A DNA stretch of 64,000 bases from JBLMYQ01 sp050260055 (GCA_050260055.1 JBLNBO010000033.1:1-64000); one strand, 5' to 3'. Shown: positions 1-9,104, numbered from the stretch's first letter. Notes: generated from the letters alone by a model not told the origin. Program-made: numbers and translations.

Positions 1-42
1 CTTTTGCCTGATGTCTCGCCCTCGAAGTGCGACAGCTTTGTT

Positions 43-72
43 ATTATAGCACTTTGTTTTCTTGCAAGTCAA
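43..72 (-). promoter_or_regulatory. Sigma-A-type promoter reading off the left edge
   Basis: On the minus strand there is a TTGACT -35 box (67-72), an 18-bp spacer and a consensus TATAAT -10 box (43-48). It reads toward position 1, so the transcript belongs to a gene or leader outside the window. The transcribed bases that remain are GC-richer than the surrounding spacer. Their product cannot be told from what is present. Confidence 0.6.
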
Positions 73-236
73 CTGTTTTTTATACCTTTTTTTCAGTTAT
101 TTTTTCCTTTTTTCTTAATCCCTCTTTATTAATCTTATGTATTACTACTTCGTTCACTAGTTTTCGCAATATTCCTCTAGTTTGAATTCTAAAAGTTGTT
201 TTCATCTGCTATTATTTCTTTATATATAAAGAAGAA

Positions 237-268
237 ACCCGGCAGTCTGTTATTACAGACTACCGGGT
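237..268 (-). terminator. Intrinsic terminator of the DivIVA-like gene
   Basis: The arms ACCCGGcAGTCTGT and ACAGACTaCCGGGT pair with one mismatch around a 4-nt loop. On the minus strand the hairpin is followed by a T-rich stretch, and it lies 17 bp after the stop codon of the DivIVA-like gene. Confidence 0.8.
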
Positions 269-284
269 ATACTAAAACTTATTT

Positions 285-716
285 TTATTCTTCTACGATA
301 TCGCTTATTTCCTTTTCAAAGGTTTTTAATGTCTCTGTTACGGTATCTTTAAGTTTCTTTAGCTCTGACTTCAAATCTACCAGTTTTTCTCTTTCTTTTT
401 CAACTTCTTCTTCAATCTTTCTTTTTTCTCCAATAGCTGATTGTTTAGCTTCTTCTAAAATGCTTTCTGCAGTCGCTTGCGCTTTAATGAGCACGTCTGC
501 AATTTTTGATTTCTCATCATTGTTTTCAGTTTCTTTTTTAGAAGTATCTTCGATTTGAGATTTATACTCTTTAAGCTGGTTTCTAAGCTTAACCAGTTCA
601 TCATCTTTTTCTTTTATTTTCGACTGATATTCTTCTGAGGTCTGCTCGATATATGCATTAACGTCGTTTTTATTATATCCCATTGCAGATGTTCGAAATT
701 TTGCTTCAATATCCAT
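285..716 (-). CDS. DivIVA-domain coiled-coil protein
   Basis: This 143-aa protein begins with a DivIVA-like N-terminus, with FRTSAMGYNKNDVNAYIEQ near residues 8-26. The rest is a long, highly charged coiled coil rich in E and K. DivIVA/GpsB proteins bind negatively curved membrane at division sites or poles and recruit partners. This one is shorter than classical DivIVA, so the exact role is open. Two ATG codons are adjacent. The second (716) is preferred because it lies 6 nt after GGAGGG, while the first is only 3 nt away. It is transcribed as a single gene with its own terminator. Confidence 0.75.
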   Translation of the reverse strand: MDIEAKFRTSAMGYNKNDVNAYIEQTSEEYQSKIKEKDDELVKLRNQLKEYKSQIEDTSKKETENNDEKSKIADVLIKAQATAESILEEAKQSAIGEKRKIEEEVEKEREKLVDLKSELKKLKDTVTETLKTFEKEISDIVEE

Positions 717-870
717 CATTATCCCTCCATTTAAATAATTTACAATTTACAATTTATAATTGATAATAAAAACTCAAAGCATTTTTATAATGTATCTATT
801 TTTTCAGAACACTTGATTAATTCAATAAGAAAAGCCAAAATCCTTCATTTTAAAACAAATTCATTTAAAA

Positions 871-3105
871 TTATTTTTCTATTTTACCGAGAGCTCTAAT
901 AACTGCTGTATATAATGCCTGCGCAATCTTTTCCCTGTGTTCCTCTGTTGTGAGTCTATTCCTGTCTGACTCGTTTGAAATAAAGCCACATTCAACTAAT
1001 ATTGAAGGCATATCAGTCGAGTTGAGTACAACCAGGTTTGGGCGCGCAATTATCTTTTTATCTGTTGTATCAATCGTTCTTAGCATTTCTTCTTGTACTA
1101 TTTCTGCAAACCCTTTGCTGGTTAGCCCGCTGTCTGAATCATCGTATGGATAGTATAAAGTCATAGTGCCAGAAACCGCAGGGCTATCAACCCAATTATT
1201 GTGTATACTTACAAAAAGGTCAGCCTTCATACTGTTAGCAAGGTTTGGTCTTTGATGAAGCTCAACATATTCATCCTTAGTTCTGGTCATAATTGTTGGA
1301 ATACCCAAATCAGTTAATATTTTATTAAGTCGTATTGCAATATCAAGGTTTAAATCCTCTTCTTCAAGCTTTACAACCCCACTTTTATCTTTATATACTG
1401 CCCCTGGGTCATACCCTCCATGTCCAGCGTCAATGGCAATCAAAATATCTCCATCAGGTAGGTTTACTTTATCTCTTGCAAAAAAGTAAATATAAAAATT
1501 GTTTTTAGAGTCAGACCTGATAGTATATGATACCTTGGAGTTAACTGAAAAATTTAATTTAATCTCTTGCCCGGAATCAGCTTTATCTATTACTTTAAAT
1601 CCTTCAACCATCCCATCATGGATATACATTGACTGTTCCTGAGTATTAAGCAATCCTTCCGGCAAAAGTATTCTAGCTTCATTATCACTTTCATCTTGTT
1701 CAATATTTATTTGCTTAGTCGTATCTGCATTTGAAATAATTATTGTAGAAATTGCGCCAGAGTTTTCATATCGAATATTTTTATATCCTTCTTTATATAT
1801 ATATATATTTATTTCTGTCGACTCTTCAATTACCTGAAAAGGAGCTTGCCCATTTGTCCGAACGATTATTTCGCCATTTTCCGAATCAATCTTCTCAGCC
1901 GCAATACCTGTCAATGGAGTAGTGCTTAGAGGTATCATAAACTCCTTTTCGGCAAAATCTACCATGTCAAAATCAATCTTGATCGAATCAGGATTTGTTA
2001 CCCTCTGAACTTTAATCTCCTGACTCTTGGCTTTATTGATACTTATGCAAACTCTATCTTCCTCTTCTTCTATTCCGACTCTGTTGTAATCGCCAAGTTT
2101 AGAATTAAAGAATTCGAGATCATCTTTAGAGCCTGTGGGTATTTCATTATCTGCTGCACTGCCATTCGAATTATTCTGATTCTGTGAACTACTAGTCTTA
2201 TCAGTCTGAGAAATGCTACCGCCAACAGATATTATTAAAGTCTTTTTATTATCAGAATAATCAATAGAATATCCCTGCTTTGACGCCAAATCCAAAACAG
2301 CTCTTACAATCTTAGGTGATTCTTGTCTAAGAGCAGCCCTGATTTGAATTATTCTTCCATCTTCAACTGGAATAGTTAACTTAGGAATGTTTATCGATAC
2401 ATTCGGTATATCTACTATGACTCTATACGGCTTATCAGCATCTGCAGGAAGCTCACTCTTGGAATAATCAGAAATAATAGAATTAGAATCAATCCTAACC
2501 AGAGTTTTTTCACCACTGGTCTGGAAACTAATATTGTTTATTGTCCCAGAGTTAATATCTCCTTGACTGGAAGAGCTATTGCCGCCAGAATCAGTCTGAT
2601 TAGAATTATTATCCTCAGTTACATTATCCTCATCTGATTTATCTGATATTTTTATTTCATAAGTTTCAGGATTCCACTTAACCTTTAATCCCAATTTTTC
2701 TGAAACAAACCTTAATGGAATCATGGTGTTTTCATTGATAATCTTTGCTGGCATTAAGAGCTTTTCTTTTTTCCCGTTAACAAGAGCATATTGGTTATTG
2801 ATAATAATAACAATTGTATTTTTCAAACTCTTTACCGTAACCTGCTGAGTTGTTTGCTTCCAAAATACCTTGGCTCCCATTTCCTCAAATACTGCGCGTG
2901 CAGGAACCAAAGTAGTTCCATTCATAATAACTGGTGAAACCTTTGGTTTAAGGGTTTTTCCATTGACAATCAGAGAAACCGGCCGTTCATTATATATATG
3001 TACCTTCCCGTCATAAACAAGCTTAACGGCGGCCGCCATTGCATGAATTGGACTTATAGATAAGATTATTAAAATTAAAATAATAAATCCATATAATTTT
3101 TTCAT
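871..3105 (-). CDS. Secreted N-acetylmuramoyl-L-alanine amidase with copper-amine-oxidase-like and AMIN domains
   Basis: The 744-aa protein cleaves the amide bond between MurNAc and the peptide stem in peptidoglycan. From the N-terminus it has a signal peptide (hydrophobic stretch ending near AMAAA), a copper-amine-oxidase-like N domain (about 30-155), an S/N-rich linker, two AMIN-like regions (about 190-290 and 330-430) and an Amidase_3 catalytic domain (about 556-744). The zinc ligands are seen in DAGHGG, in the E-rich segment after it and in SIHNN. The catalytic Glu is in ILVECGF. The start at 3105 is chosen because GGGGG lies 8 nt upstream and the signal peptide begins there; the longer frame adds 19 unlikely residues. 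It follows the DUF2905 gene. Confidence 0.9.
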   Translation of the reverse strand: MKKLYGFIILILIILSISPIHAMAAAVKLVYDGKVHIYNERPVSLIVNGKTLKPKVSPVIMNGTTLVPARAVFEEMGAKVFWKQTTQQVTVKSLKNTIVIIINNQYALVNGKKEKLLMPAKIINENTMIPLRFVSEKLGLKVKWNPETYEIKISDKSDEDNVTEDNNSNQTDSGGNSSSSQGDINSGTINNISFQTSGEKTLVRIDSNSIISDYSKSELPADADKPYRVIVDIPNVSINIPKLTIPVEDGRIIQIRAALRQESPKIVRAVLDLASKQGYSIDYSDNKKTLIISVGGSISQTDKTSSSQNQNNSNGSAADNEIPTGSKDDLEFFNSKLGDYNRVGIEEEEDRVCISINKAKSQEIKVQRVTNPDSIKIDFDMVDFAEKEFMIPLSTTPLTGIAAEKIDSENGEIIVRTNGQAPFQVIEESTEINIYIYKEGYKNIRYENSGAISTIIISNADTTKQINIEQDESDNEARILLPEGLLNTQEQSMYIHDGMVEGFKVIDKADSGQEIKLNFSVNSKVSYTIRSDSKNNFYIYFFARDKVNLPDGDILIAIDAGHGGYDPGAVYKDKSGVVKLEEEDLNLDIAIRLNKILTDLGIPTIMTRTKDEYVELHQRPNLANSMKADLFVSIHNNWVDSPAVSGTMTLYYPYDDSDSGLTSKGFAEIVQEEMLRTIDTTDKKIIARPNLVVLNSTDMPSILVECGFISNESDRNRLTTEEHREKIAQALYTAVIRALGKIEK

Positions 3106-3173
3106 TAGTAAAGACCCCCAAAACTTCTTCTGTAAAATATTTCGGTTTGAACTGCTGTACAAAATACTAGATA

Positions 3174-3392
3174 TTATTTCCTGAAAAAGATATTCAATAT
3201 TATTGTAAGTATTATGCTGAGTATTATAGAAGTAACCAAGGGAAAATAAAATGTAAAGTTTTGATTTTTAATAACTATATCCCCTGGCAGTTTTCCTAAA
3301 CCTAGCTTTCCTCCGAGAGTAATCATTCCTCCTACAACCAAGAAGATTATTCCGCAAATGATCAATATTTTGCCGATACCTTCAAACTGCAT
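3174..3392 (-). CDS. DUF2905 family small membrane protein
   Basis: The 72-aa protein has two hydrophobic helices (about 8-28 and 47-69) around a short loop with the KLPGDI motif typical of DUF2905. The function of this family is unknown. In many Firmicutes it sits beside ruvB, and here it lies between the queH-ruvB pair and the amidase. The ATG at 3392 has GGAG 7 nt upstream; the TTG one codon earlier is less likely. Confidence 0.8.
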   Translation of the reverse strand: MQFEGIGKILIICGIIFLVVGGMITLGGKLGLGKLPGDIVIKNQNFTFYFPLVTSIILSIILTIILNIFFRK

Positions 3393-3446
3393 CAAACCAC
3401 TCCATTTTTAATTTTCTTTCATATAACTTCTAATAGGAAAAAGCTA

Positions 3447-3568
3447 CGGAAGCATTAGAAGCAAGCAGTACTAGGCGTACGAGGTGAGGTGCGCGGAGCA
3501 TATATTTAATATGTGAGCACACCGAATCCGATGTACAACAACGTAATGCGCCGTTTATAATGCTTTCG
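3447..3568 (+). repeat. Dispersed hairpin-forming element, copy A
   Basis: This 122-bp copy has outer arms CGgAAGCATTA (3447-3457) and TAATGCTTtCG (3558-3568). Internal pairing includes GTAC with GTAC and GGTGTGC with GCGCACC around an ATAT-rich apex. It overlaps the last codons and stop of queH. It shares the CGGAGCATAT and ATATGTGAG core and the CAAGCAGTAC segment with copy D. Relative to the upstream gene it has the same orientation as the copies after purL, fba and the TPR-SUFU gene. Confidence 0.85.
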
Positions 3569-4091
3569 AATCAAGGTAGCGTTCCTTTTCGGATAATATA
3601 CACCCACAATACTTCTGCATATACAATCCCATCTCTCTAGCCATTTTCTGCCCTTCTCTGAATCCTTCTCTAAAATCCTTATAATAGAATTCAACTCCAT
3701 ACCTTTTACCAGCTTCTTTTGCAATATCTTTCAGCATATCATGTTTCTGGTATGGGCTAACCAACAAAGTAGTAGAAAAAGCATCGAATCCTCTTTCACT
3801 TGCTTCCTTAGCTATTCTATCCATTCTGATAGAATAACATTCCTTGCATCTGTTTTCCGAAAGTGCCACCTGCTTCAAAAATAAATCCAAGCCATATCCA
3901 TCCAATTCGTCAAACTCTAGCCCTTCTTTTTCGAATAGGGCTTTGGCAGAATCTACTCTTGATTTATATTCTGTATATGGATGAATATTAGGATTGTAAA
4001 ATAATCCGTGAATATCAACATCCTCGTTTTTTAAAATACTTAAAGGATAAGCGGAACAAGGTCCGCAGCAAACGTGAAGCAGGAGTTTCAT
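3555..4091 (-). CDS. queH: Epoxyqueuosine reductase QueH
   Basis: QueH (formerly DUF208) carries out the last step of queuosine formation, reducing epoxyqueuosine in tRNA. It is the non-cobalamin alternative to QueG. The 178-aa length is normal. Visible family cysteines are CCGPC at residues 8-12, RCKEC near the middle and YCGC near the C-terminus, which supply iron-sulfur and redox-active ligands. The start codon overlaps the ruvB stop as TAATG, so the two are translationally coupled. The end of the gene is embedded in repeat copy A. Confidence 0.9.
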   Translation of the reverse strand: MKLLLHVCCGPCSAYPLSILKNEDVDIHGLFYNPNIHPYTEYKSRVDSAKALFEKEGLEFDELDGYGLDLFLKQVALSENRCKECYSIRMDRIAKEASERGFDAFSTTLLVSPYQKHDMLKDIAKEAGKRYGVEFYYKDFREGFREGQKMAREMGLYMQKYCGCILSEKERYLDSKAL

Positions 4092-5086
4092 TATTGGGGC
4101 TCCAATCCTAAATGCTCATAGCATAATTTTGTCGCTGTTCTTCCTCTTGATGTACGGCATATGAACCCCATTTGAAGAAGATAAGGCTCATATACATCTT
4201 CTATTGTCTGGCTTTCTTCTCCAACACAAGCGGCAAGGGTATCAAGCCCTACTGGTCCGCCATTGAACTTTTGTATAATTGTTAACAGCATCTGCCTGTC
4301 CATATTGTCCAAACCTATTTCATCTACCTCAAGCATATCCAAACCCATTTTGGCAATTTCAAAATCAATTTTACCATCGCCTCTAACTTGAGCAATGTCT
4401 CTGACCCTTTTCAAAATCCTGTTGGCAACTCTCGGTGTACCTCTAGATCTTTTAGCAAGCTCGTTTGCAGCATTATTATCAATTTGAACATCAAGAATTC
4501 CGGCAGACCTTTTTACTATATTTTCGAGTTCCTTCGGCGAATAATGCTCAAGTCTATGCATTACTCCAAATCTATCACGAAGCGGCGAAGTAAGAAGTCC
4601 GGCACGAGTAGTAGCACCTACAAGTGTAAATCTAGGCAAATCAATTCTGATAGAACGTGCACTCGGCCCCTTCCCGATTATTATATCAAGAGCAAAGTCC
4701 TCCATAGCTGGGTAAAGAATTTCCTCTATACTTCTATTAAGTCTGTGTATTTCATCTATAAAAAGAACATCATTAGGCATAAGATTAGTAAGAAGTGCAG
4801 CCAAATCTCCCGGTTTCTCAATAGCCGGCCCAGAAGTAATTCTCAAATTAACACCAAGCTCATTTGCAATAATTGATGCAAGTGTGGTCTTTCCGAGCCC
4901 CGGAGGGCCGTACAGCAAGACATGGTCTAATGGCTCGTTTCTCATCTTAGCAGCTTCAATAAAAATACTAAGATTTTCTTTAACCTTTTCTTGTCCGATA
5001 TATTCGCTAAGTTTCTTAGGTCTAAGCGAAGTTTCTAATTCCAAATCATCTGGGCATATCTCTGGTGAAATGAATCTTTCTTCCAT
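4091..5086 (-). CDS. ruvB: Holliday junction branch migration ATPase RuvB
   Basis: RuvB is the hexameric AAA+ motor that drives branch migration of Holliday junctions together with RuvA. The 331-aa protein has Walker A GPPGLGKTT near residue 60, Walker B DEIHR, the sensor GATTRAG and a C-terminal winged helix. All are intact and the length is normal. An AAGGAG site precedes the ATG. Unusually, ruvA is not next to it: immediately upstream is a terminator and an unrelated gene. ruvB heads the transcript that continues into queH. Confidence 0.96.
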   Translation of the reverse strand: MEERFISPEICPDDLELETSLRPKKLSEYIGQEKVKENLSIFIEAAKMRNEPLDHVLLYGPPGLGKTTLASIIANELGVNLRITSGPAIEKPGDLAALLTNLMPNDVLFIDEIHRLNRSIEEILYPAMEDFALDIIIGKGPSARSIRIDLPRFTLVGATTRAGLLTSPLRDRFGVMHRLEHYSPKELENIVKRSAGILDVQIDNNAANELAKRSRGTPRVANRILKRVRDIAQVRGDGKIDFEIAKMGLDMLEVDEIGLDNMDRQMLLTIIQKFNGGPVGLDTLAACVGEESQTIEDVYEPYLLQMGFICRTSRGRTATKLCYEHLGLEPQ

Positions 5087-5185
5087 GCTTTCTCCTTAAG
5101 CTTACCTAATAGTTTCTTTCGCTAATTTTATCATAAAAATGCTTAAATATGAAGTTGTTTAATAGATTTGAAATCTAAATTTATT

Positions 5186-5236
5186 ATTCAAATAAAAAGA
5201 AAGCAGCTATTTAAGCCGCTTTCTTTTTATTTGAAT
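5186..5236 (-). terminator. Intrinsic terminator between the 5.2-kb unknown gene and ruvB
   Basis: A 19-bp arm (ATTCAAATAAAAAGAAAGC) pairs exactly with its complement at 5218-5236 around a short loop. It begins 2 bp after the stop of the minus-strand gene at 5238 and isolates it from ruvB. Confidence 0.8.
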
Positions 5237-5237
5237 A

Positions 5238-5546
5238 TTAATAAGGCGTAACCCTATCCCCTACTTTAATAGTAAAGGTTTTCGACATCAACCCATTGTT
5301 TTCAGCTTTCCTGATATGGTGTTGAACATCATTATCTAAATCTTTAAATGTTCCGCTAGCAACATAGCACCTTTCCCCAATCGGGCAGCCAATGCAGTCA
5401 TCTCTTTGCAATATCCCGTAGAATGCAGGGCAGAGCATCTTTTGCTCTTTCAATACAGCTGCAGCTGCAGCAGGTATGATGACTTTCCCATCCATCTCAA
5501 ACGGCTTCCCTTTTTTTGCTTCTTCAACACATTTCTCATTTGCCAT
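5238..5546 (-). CDS. Small cysteine-containing protein of unknown function
   Basis: I do not recognise this 102-aa protein. It is soluble and has five cysteines: one at residue 6, one near 39, and a C-IGC-PIGER-C cluster near 51-61. The spacing of that cluster would suit metal or Fe-S binding. A run of five alanines sits near residues 27-31. GGAGG precedes the ATG and a strong terminator follows, so expression as a one-gene unit is likely. Confidence 0.7.
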   Translation of the reverse strand: MANEKCVEEAKKGKPFEMDGKVIIPAAAAAVLKEQKMLCPAFYGILQRDDCIGCPIGERCYVASGTFKDLDNDVQHHIRKAENNGLMSKTFTIKVGDRVTPY

Positions 5547-5938
5547 TATGATTCCTCCTTCCTGTCTAACGTCCGCACATCAACAATCGTATTTTATGCC
5601 AACACAGCACGACCTCCATAATGGATTTTAATAAGTTATAAATTGTTTTCTAATCATTTATTCTATTATATGTTTGTAAAGATATCCAGCTATATTTGTT
5701 AACTTTACCTTAAATGTTTGAAAAATTAATGGAGAATAAATTATTTATGCATATATTATTATATGTTTATTAAATAAAAGGCTATCAATTCGACATAATC
5801 TTTGATATAATTTAAATAATTTACCATGAAATAGAAATAACCAGATTTTGCAGCCATTTTTTTGGCCGCTTAAGATAAAAAAGCTATGCTCGTTTGAGCA
5901 AAGTGGAAGTTAAACAAAAAAGATTCGGAGGTTAAAAC
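5547..5938. other. Gene-free spacer of 392 bp
   Basis: This AT-rich spacer lies between two divergent small genes. A TATAAT at 5806-5811 could be the -10 box of the downstream plus-strand gene, but no good -35 box precedes it. A short hairpin, TGCTC/GAGCA near 5886-5900, sits in the leader. I see nothing else that is convincing. Confidence 0.5.
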
Positions 5939-6262
5939 ATGTCGTTAATGGTATGGAAGATCCTATCAACTGAAGAAAGGAAGCTGTTAAGTCGAATTTT
6001 GTACATGCCGAAATTCAGCAAAGAGTCTATTTTTGAAAAAAGGAGCGTTTTTTTAAAGTATGTTGAAACCATGACTATCAAAGGTAAGCTGCAGGAAATT
6101 GACTTGGAATTGGTCAAAAAGATCTTCAACAACTGGGATACACCTGGTATAAAAAACGCAAAAGATTTTGTTGTGAAAGGTTTAATAACCGAGGAGCAAA
6201 TCGACCTTTTGTTTAAAATCTGGAAAGACTTCGAAGTATGCATCAGTACTTTCGATAAGTAA
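5939..6262 (+). CDS. Small protein of unknown function
   Basis: The 107-aa product is charged, predicted mostly helical and has no signal peptide or membrane segment. I do not recognise a family. The plus strand is preferred over the overlapping minus-strand frame because CGGAGG lies 8 nt before this ATG, and because the gene is followed by a shared terminator. It converges on the nucleotidyltransferase/PMM fusion gene. Confidence 0.65.
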   Translation: MSLMVWKILSTEERKLLSRILYMPKFSKESIFEKRSVFLKYVETMTIKGKLQEIDLELVKKIFNNWDTPGIKNAKDFVVKGLITEEQIDLLFKIWKDFEVCISTFDK

Positions 6263-6267
6263 CAACC

Positions 6268-6301
6268 AATAAAGGAGAAGATAATTGTCTTCTCCTTTAT
6301 T
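6268..6301. terminator. Bidirectional terminator shared by convergent genes
   Basis: AATAAAGGAGAAGA pairs exactly with TCTTCTCCTTTATT around a 6-nt loop. The flanking A and T runs suit both directions. The stop codon of the minus-strand gene (6297-6299) lies inside the right arm. Confidence 0.8.
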
Positions 6302-8759
6302 CTGCTCCAATTTCTTTTATCCTTTTAACATAAAAATCAGTTAGCTCTTCAGCAAATTCTTCATTAACTGCTTCTCCTATAACACTGCAAACAGGTTCCT
6401 CGGCATCTGGAAGAATTAATACCCACCCATTATCTTTGTGAATTTTGACACCCTCAATCATTTCCTTACCGAGTGCCTCCTTGTCTTCTGATATGCTTCT
6501 TATAACCTTGCCTTTCATATCCCATGAGCAATCAACAGTTTTTCTATTCATATAGAACTCAGGAATTGTATCAACCAAATCTGACAGCTTTAACTTATTA
6601 GATTCTAAAAAATCTAAAATATTAACTAGACTGCTTATTGCATCAAAGTAATATGCAAATTGTTCTTCAATAACTTCTTGGGAACTATTCGAATTTAGAT
6701 TACGCATGATATCCTGGACTGATGTTTTTGTTCTTAAAATCTTACCATTATATTTTTGTGCAATTTCCTCCATAACATTTGAAGACGAAATTGGAATGAC
6801 AGCTGTGCTTCCCTGGTATTTCTTAAATAAAATAAGTGTAGTAATAGCCATAAACAAATCTTGATTTATTACCTTCCCTCTGTCATCGATAAGATGGAGC
6901 TTTTCGCTGTTATTGTCTATATATACTCCTATATCGCAGCCTGACAACCTTACGTAATTTGATAAATAGGAAATTTCTTCATTAGCGTCATAATCTAGAT
7001 TCTTTTTATTCCCTAATATACTTAAATTTGTACATTCAACGTTGCATCCTAAATCAGTCAACATTGATTTGACAATGTCTTGAACAAACTCTGATTCACA
7101 ATTTATAAGAACTTTAAGATTTATTGACTTTGACTTAACATTATTTAATATATTTCTCATATAAAAAGAATTATAGTTATCAATACCAACTACCTTCTTA
7201 ATATCTTCTGAATCGCATCTTGAGAAGTCTTCTCTTATAAAAATATTCTCTATACTTCTTTCCAGGCTCTTACTTATATTTGCGCCAAGCGAATCCAAAA
7301 AATCAACTTGCAGTCGTCCATTTTCCTCTGCATAAGAGGCAATATGAATACCTCCATTTAATCTATAAAATTTTACCGCATTTCTTATCATAGGCAAAAT
7401 CATTCTCTCAAAATTATATACCTCAAGTCCAGCAGATAATAATCCTGCAGTCATTGAATAAAAGAGCATCTGAGAAGATGTCTCACCATCATGGCTTATT
7501 CCTACCTTAGAACCCTTCTTAAAAGTTGCTCCAAAAGCGCCTGCCAGTTTTGAAGCAAATTCAGGAGTAATTTCTAAATTTATTTGTCCTTTTATTCCCC
7601 TAGCACCGAACAAGGATTTTGAGTAAACATTTCCCCAAACCAGGTTTGTGTTTACTTCTGCACCTCTATCAATAGTCTTATTAGGCCATATCTTAACATT
7701 ATTTCCTATGATAGAATGCTCTTTAATAATAGTACCATTTCCTATTATGGAATTCTCATTTATTATACTTCCTTCCATAGTTTGTACTTTACTGCTAATT
7801 ATTGTTCCATTAAGCCTTGTATTGTTTCCTATATAACAATTTTTCCATACTATACTTCTTTTTACGTAGCTTGATTCTTCAAAGATAACATTGTCGCCAA
7901 TAACAGAGAAACTATCAATTATTGCTCCTTTTTTAACCTTAACATTTTTGCCTAAAACTACAGGCCCATTAATCTGGCTTTCAGGGTGTATTTCACAGTC
8001 TTCCCCAAACCAAATTTCACCGACATTCCTTGTTCCTTCTATATCAATATTTACTTTCTTTTCGAAAATATCAATATGAGATTGAAAATAGGCTCTCAAA
8101 TCTCCTATATCGCACCAATAATTTTCAGTTATATACCCATACATTGGCATTTTATTTTTAAGAATGTAGGGAAATAGATCCTTGCTGAAATCGAAAACCT
8201 CATCTTTTTTTATCATTTTAAGAATTTCTGGTTCTAATATATAAATTCCTGTATTAACTGTATCACTAAACACTTCTCCCCAGCTTGGCTTTTCAAGAAA
8301 TCTGGTTATCTTTCCACCATTGTCTGTAACCACAACTCCATATTCAAGCGGTACTTTAACACGCGTAAGTACTAAAGTAGCAATAGATTTATTTTTTTTA
8401 TGAAACTCAATTGCATCATTTAGGTTAATATCAGTTAATGCATCTCCACTTATTACAACAAATGTATCATCCAAAAAATCCTGCGCATTTTTAATACTTC
8501 CTGCAGTTCCAAGAGGGGATTGCTCAATATAATACTTTATCGAAACACCAAATTTTTCTCCATTTTCAAAATAGCTTTTAATGATTTCAGGCATATATTG
8601 AAGTGTAACAGCTATATCAAAAAGATCCGTTTTTTTAAGTAACTCTATTATATGCTGCATTATAGGCTTATTCATAATTGGAACCATTGGTTTTGGAATA
8701 TTACATGTTAATGGTCTTAATCTTGTTCCTTCACCTCCGGCCATAATTACAACTTTCAA
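6297..8759 (-). CDS. Nucleotidyltransferase / left-handed beta-helix / phosphomannomutase-like fusion
   Basis: This 820-aa fusion has an NTP_transferase domain (about 1-235) with the signature MAGGEGTRLRPLT and KPMVP. A hexapeptide-repeat left-handed beta helix follows (about 250-375), then an alpha-D-phosphohexomutase-like region (about 385-815). The first part should make a nucleotide sugar such as GDP-mannose or a related NDP-hexose. The mutase part is degenerate. Where active enzymes have TASHNP there is IASYAEE, and where they have DGDADR there is DNNSEK, so metal binding is probably lost. A paralogue with the same architecture is at 47564. It is likely to act in cell-surface or storage polysaccharide synthesis. 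Confidence 0.85.
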   Translation of the reverse strand: MKVVIMAGGEGTRLRPLTCNIPKPMVPIMNKPIMQHIIELLKKTDLFDIAVTLQYMPEIIKSYFENGEKFGVSIKYYIEQSPLGTAGSIKNAQDFLDDTFVVISGDALTDINLNDAIEFHKKNKSIATLVLTRVKVPLEYGVVVTDNGGKITRFLEKPSWGEVFSDTVNTGIYILEPEILKMIKKDEVFDFSKDLFPYILKNKMPMYGYITENYWCDIGDLRAYFQSHIDIFEKKVNIDIEGTRNVGEIWFGEDCEIHPESQINGPVVLGKNVKVKKGAIIDSFSVIGDNVIFEESSYVKRSIVWKNCYIGNNTRLNGTIISSKVQTMEGSIINENSIIGNGTIIKEHSIIGNNVKIWPNKTIDRGAEVNTNLVWGNVYSKSLFGARGIKGQINLEITPEFASKLAGAFGATFKKGSKVGISHDGETSSQMLFYSMTAGLLSAGLEVYNFERMILPMIRNAVKFYRLNGGIHIASYAEENGRLQVDFLDSLGANISKSLERSIENIFIREDFSRCDSEDIKKVVGIDNYNSFYMRNILNNVKSKSINLKVLINCESEFVQDIVKSMLTDLGCNVECTNLSILGNKKNLDYDANEEISYLSNYVRLSGCDIGVYIDNNSEKLHLIDDRGKVINQDLFMAITTLILFKKYQGSTAVIPISSSNVMEEIAQKYNGKILRTKTSVQDIMRNLNSNSSQEVIEEQFAYYFDAISSLVNILDFLESNKLKLSDLVDTIPEFYMNRKTVDCSWDMKGKVIRSISEDKEALGKEMIEGVKIHKDNGWVLILPDAEEPVCSVIGEAVNEEFAEELTDFYVKRIKEIGAE

Positions 8760-9104
8760 AAAGAAGTCACCCTTTCCCGTTATATTTATAATACACTTGT
8801 TAAAAAGGCATAAAAAAAGAAATAGTAGGTTTAAATCCCATTAGCGTATGTTTATTATGTGTAAATAATATCTTAAAATTCACTTGGCGATAATTTTCTT
8901 AATTAGTATTATTGTGACCGCAATAGTGCATTTCATACCCTGCATAATTGTTGATTTATTCCAAGCTGGATTATATTATTATGTTTCAAATTGGGACGTA
9001 TTTTATTATTGATAACGAAGATAATATTAATGATTAGTAGTTTTTTATTTTAACTGGCAGCTAGTCAATTACAATATGTAACTAAATTAATTGGAGGGAT
9101 AATA
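8760..9104. other. Gene-free spacer of 345 bp
   Basis: This is a divergent intergenic region that should contain promoters for the nucleotidyltransferase fusion (minus) and the CBM25 gene (plus). Several AT-rich -10-like sequences are present but none has a clear partner -35 box. No ORF or strong hairpin is visible. Confidence 0.4.

Noticed and set aside
5932..6243. Minus-strand frame of 103 codons overlapping the gene at 5939
   Set aside because: It has no ribosome binding site, while the plus-strand frame has CGGAGG at good spacing and a matching terminator.
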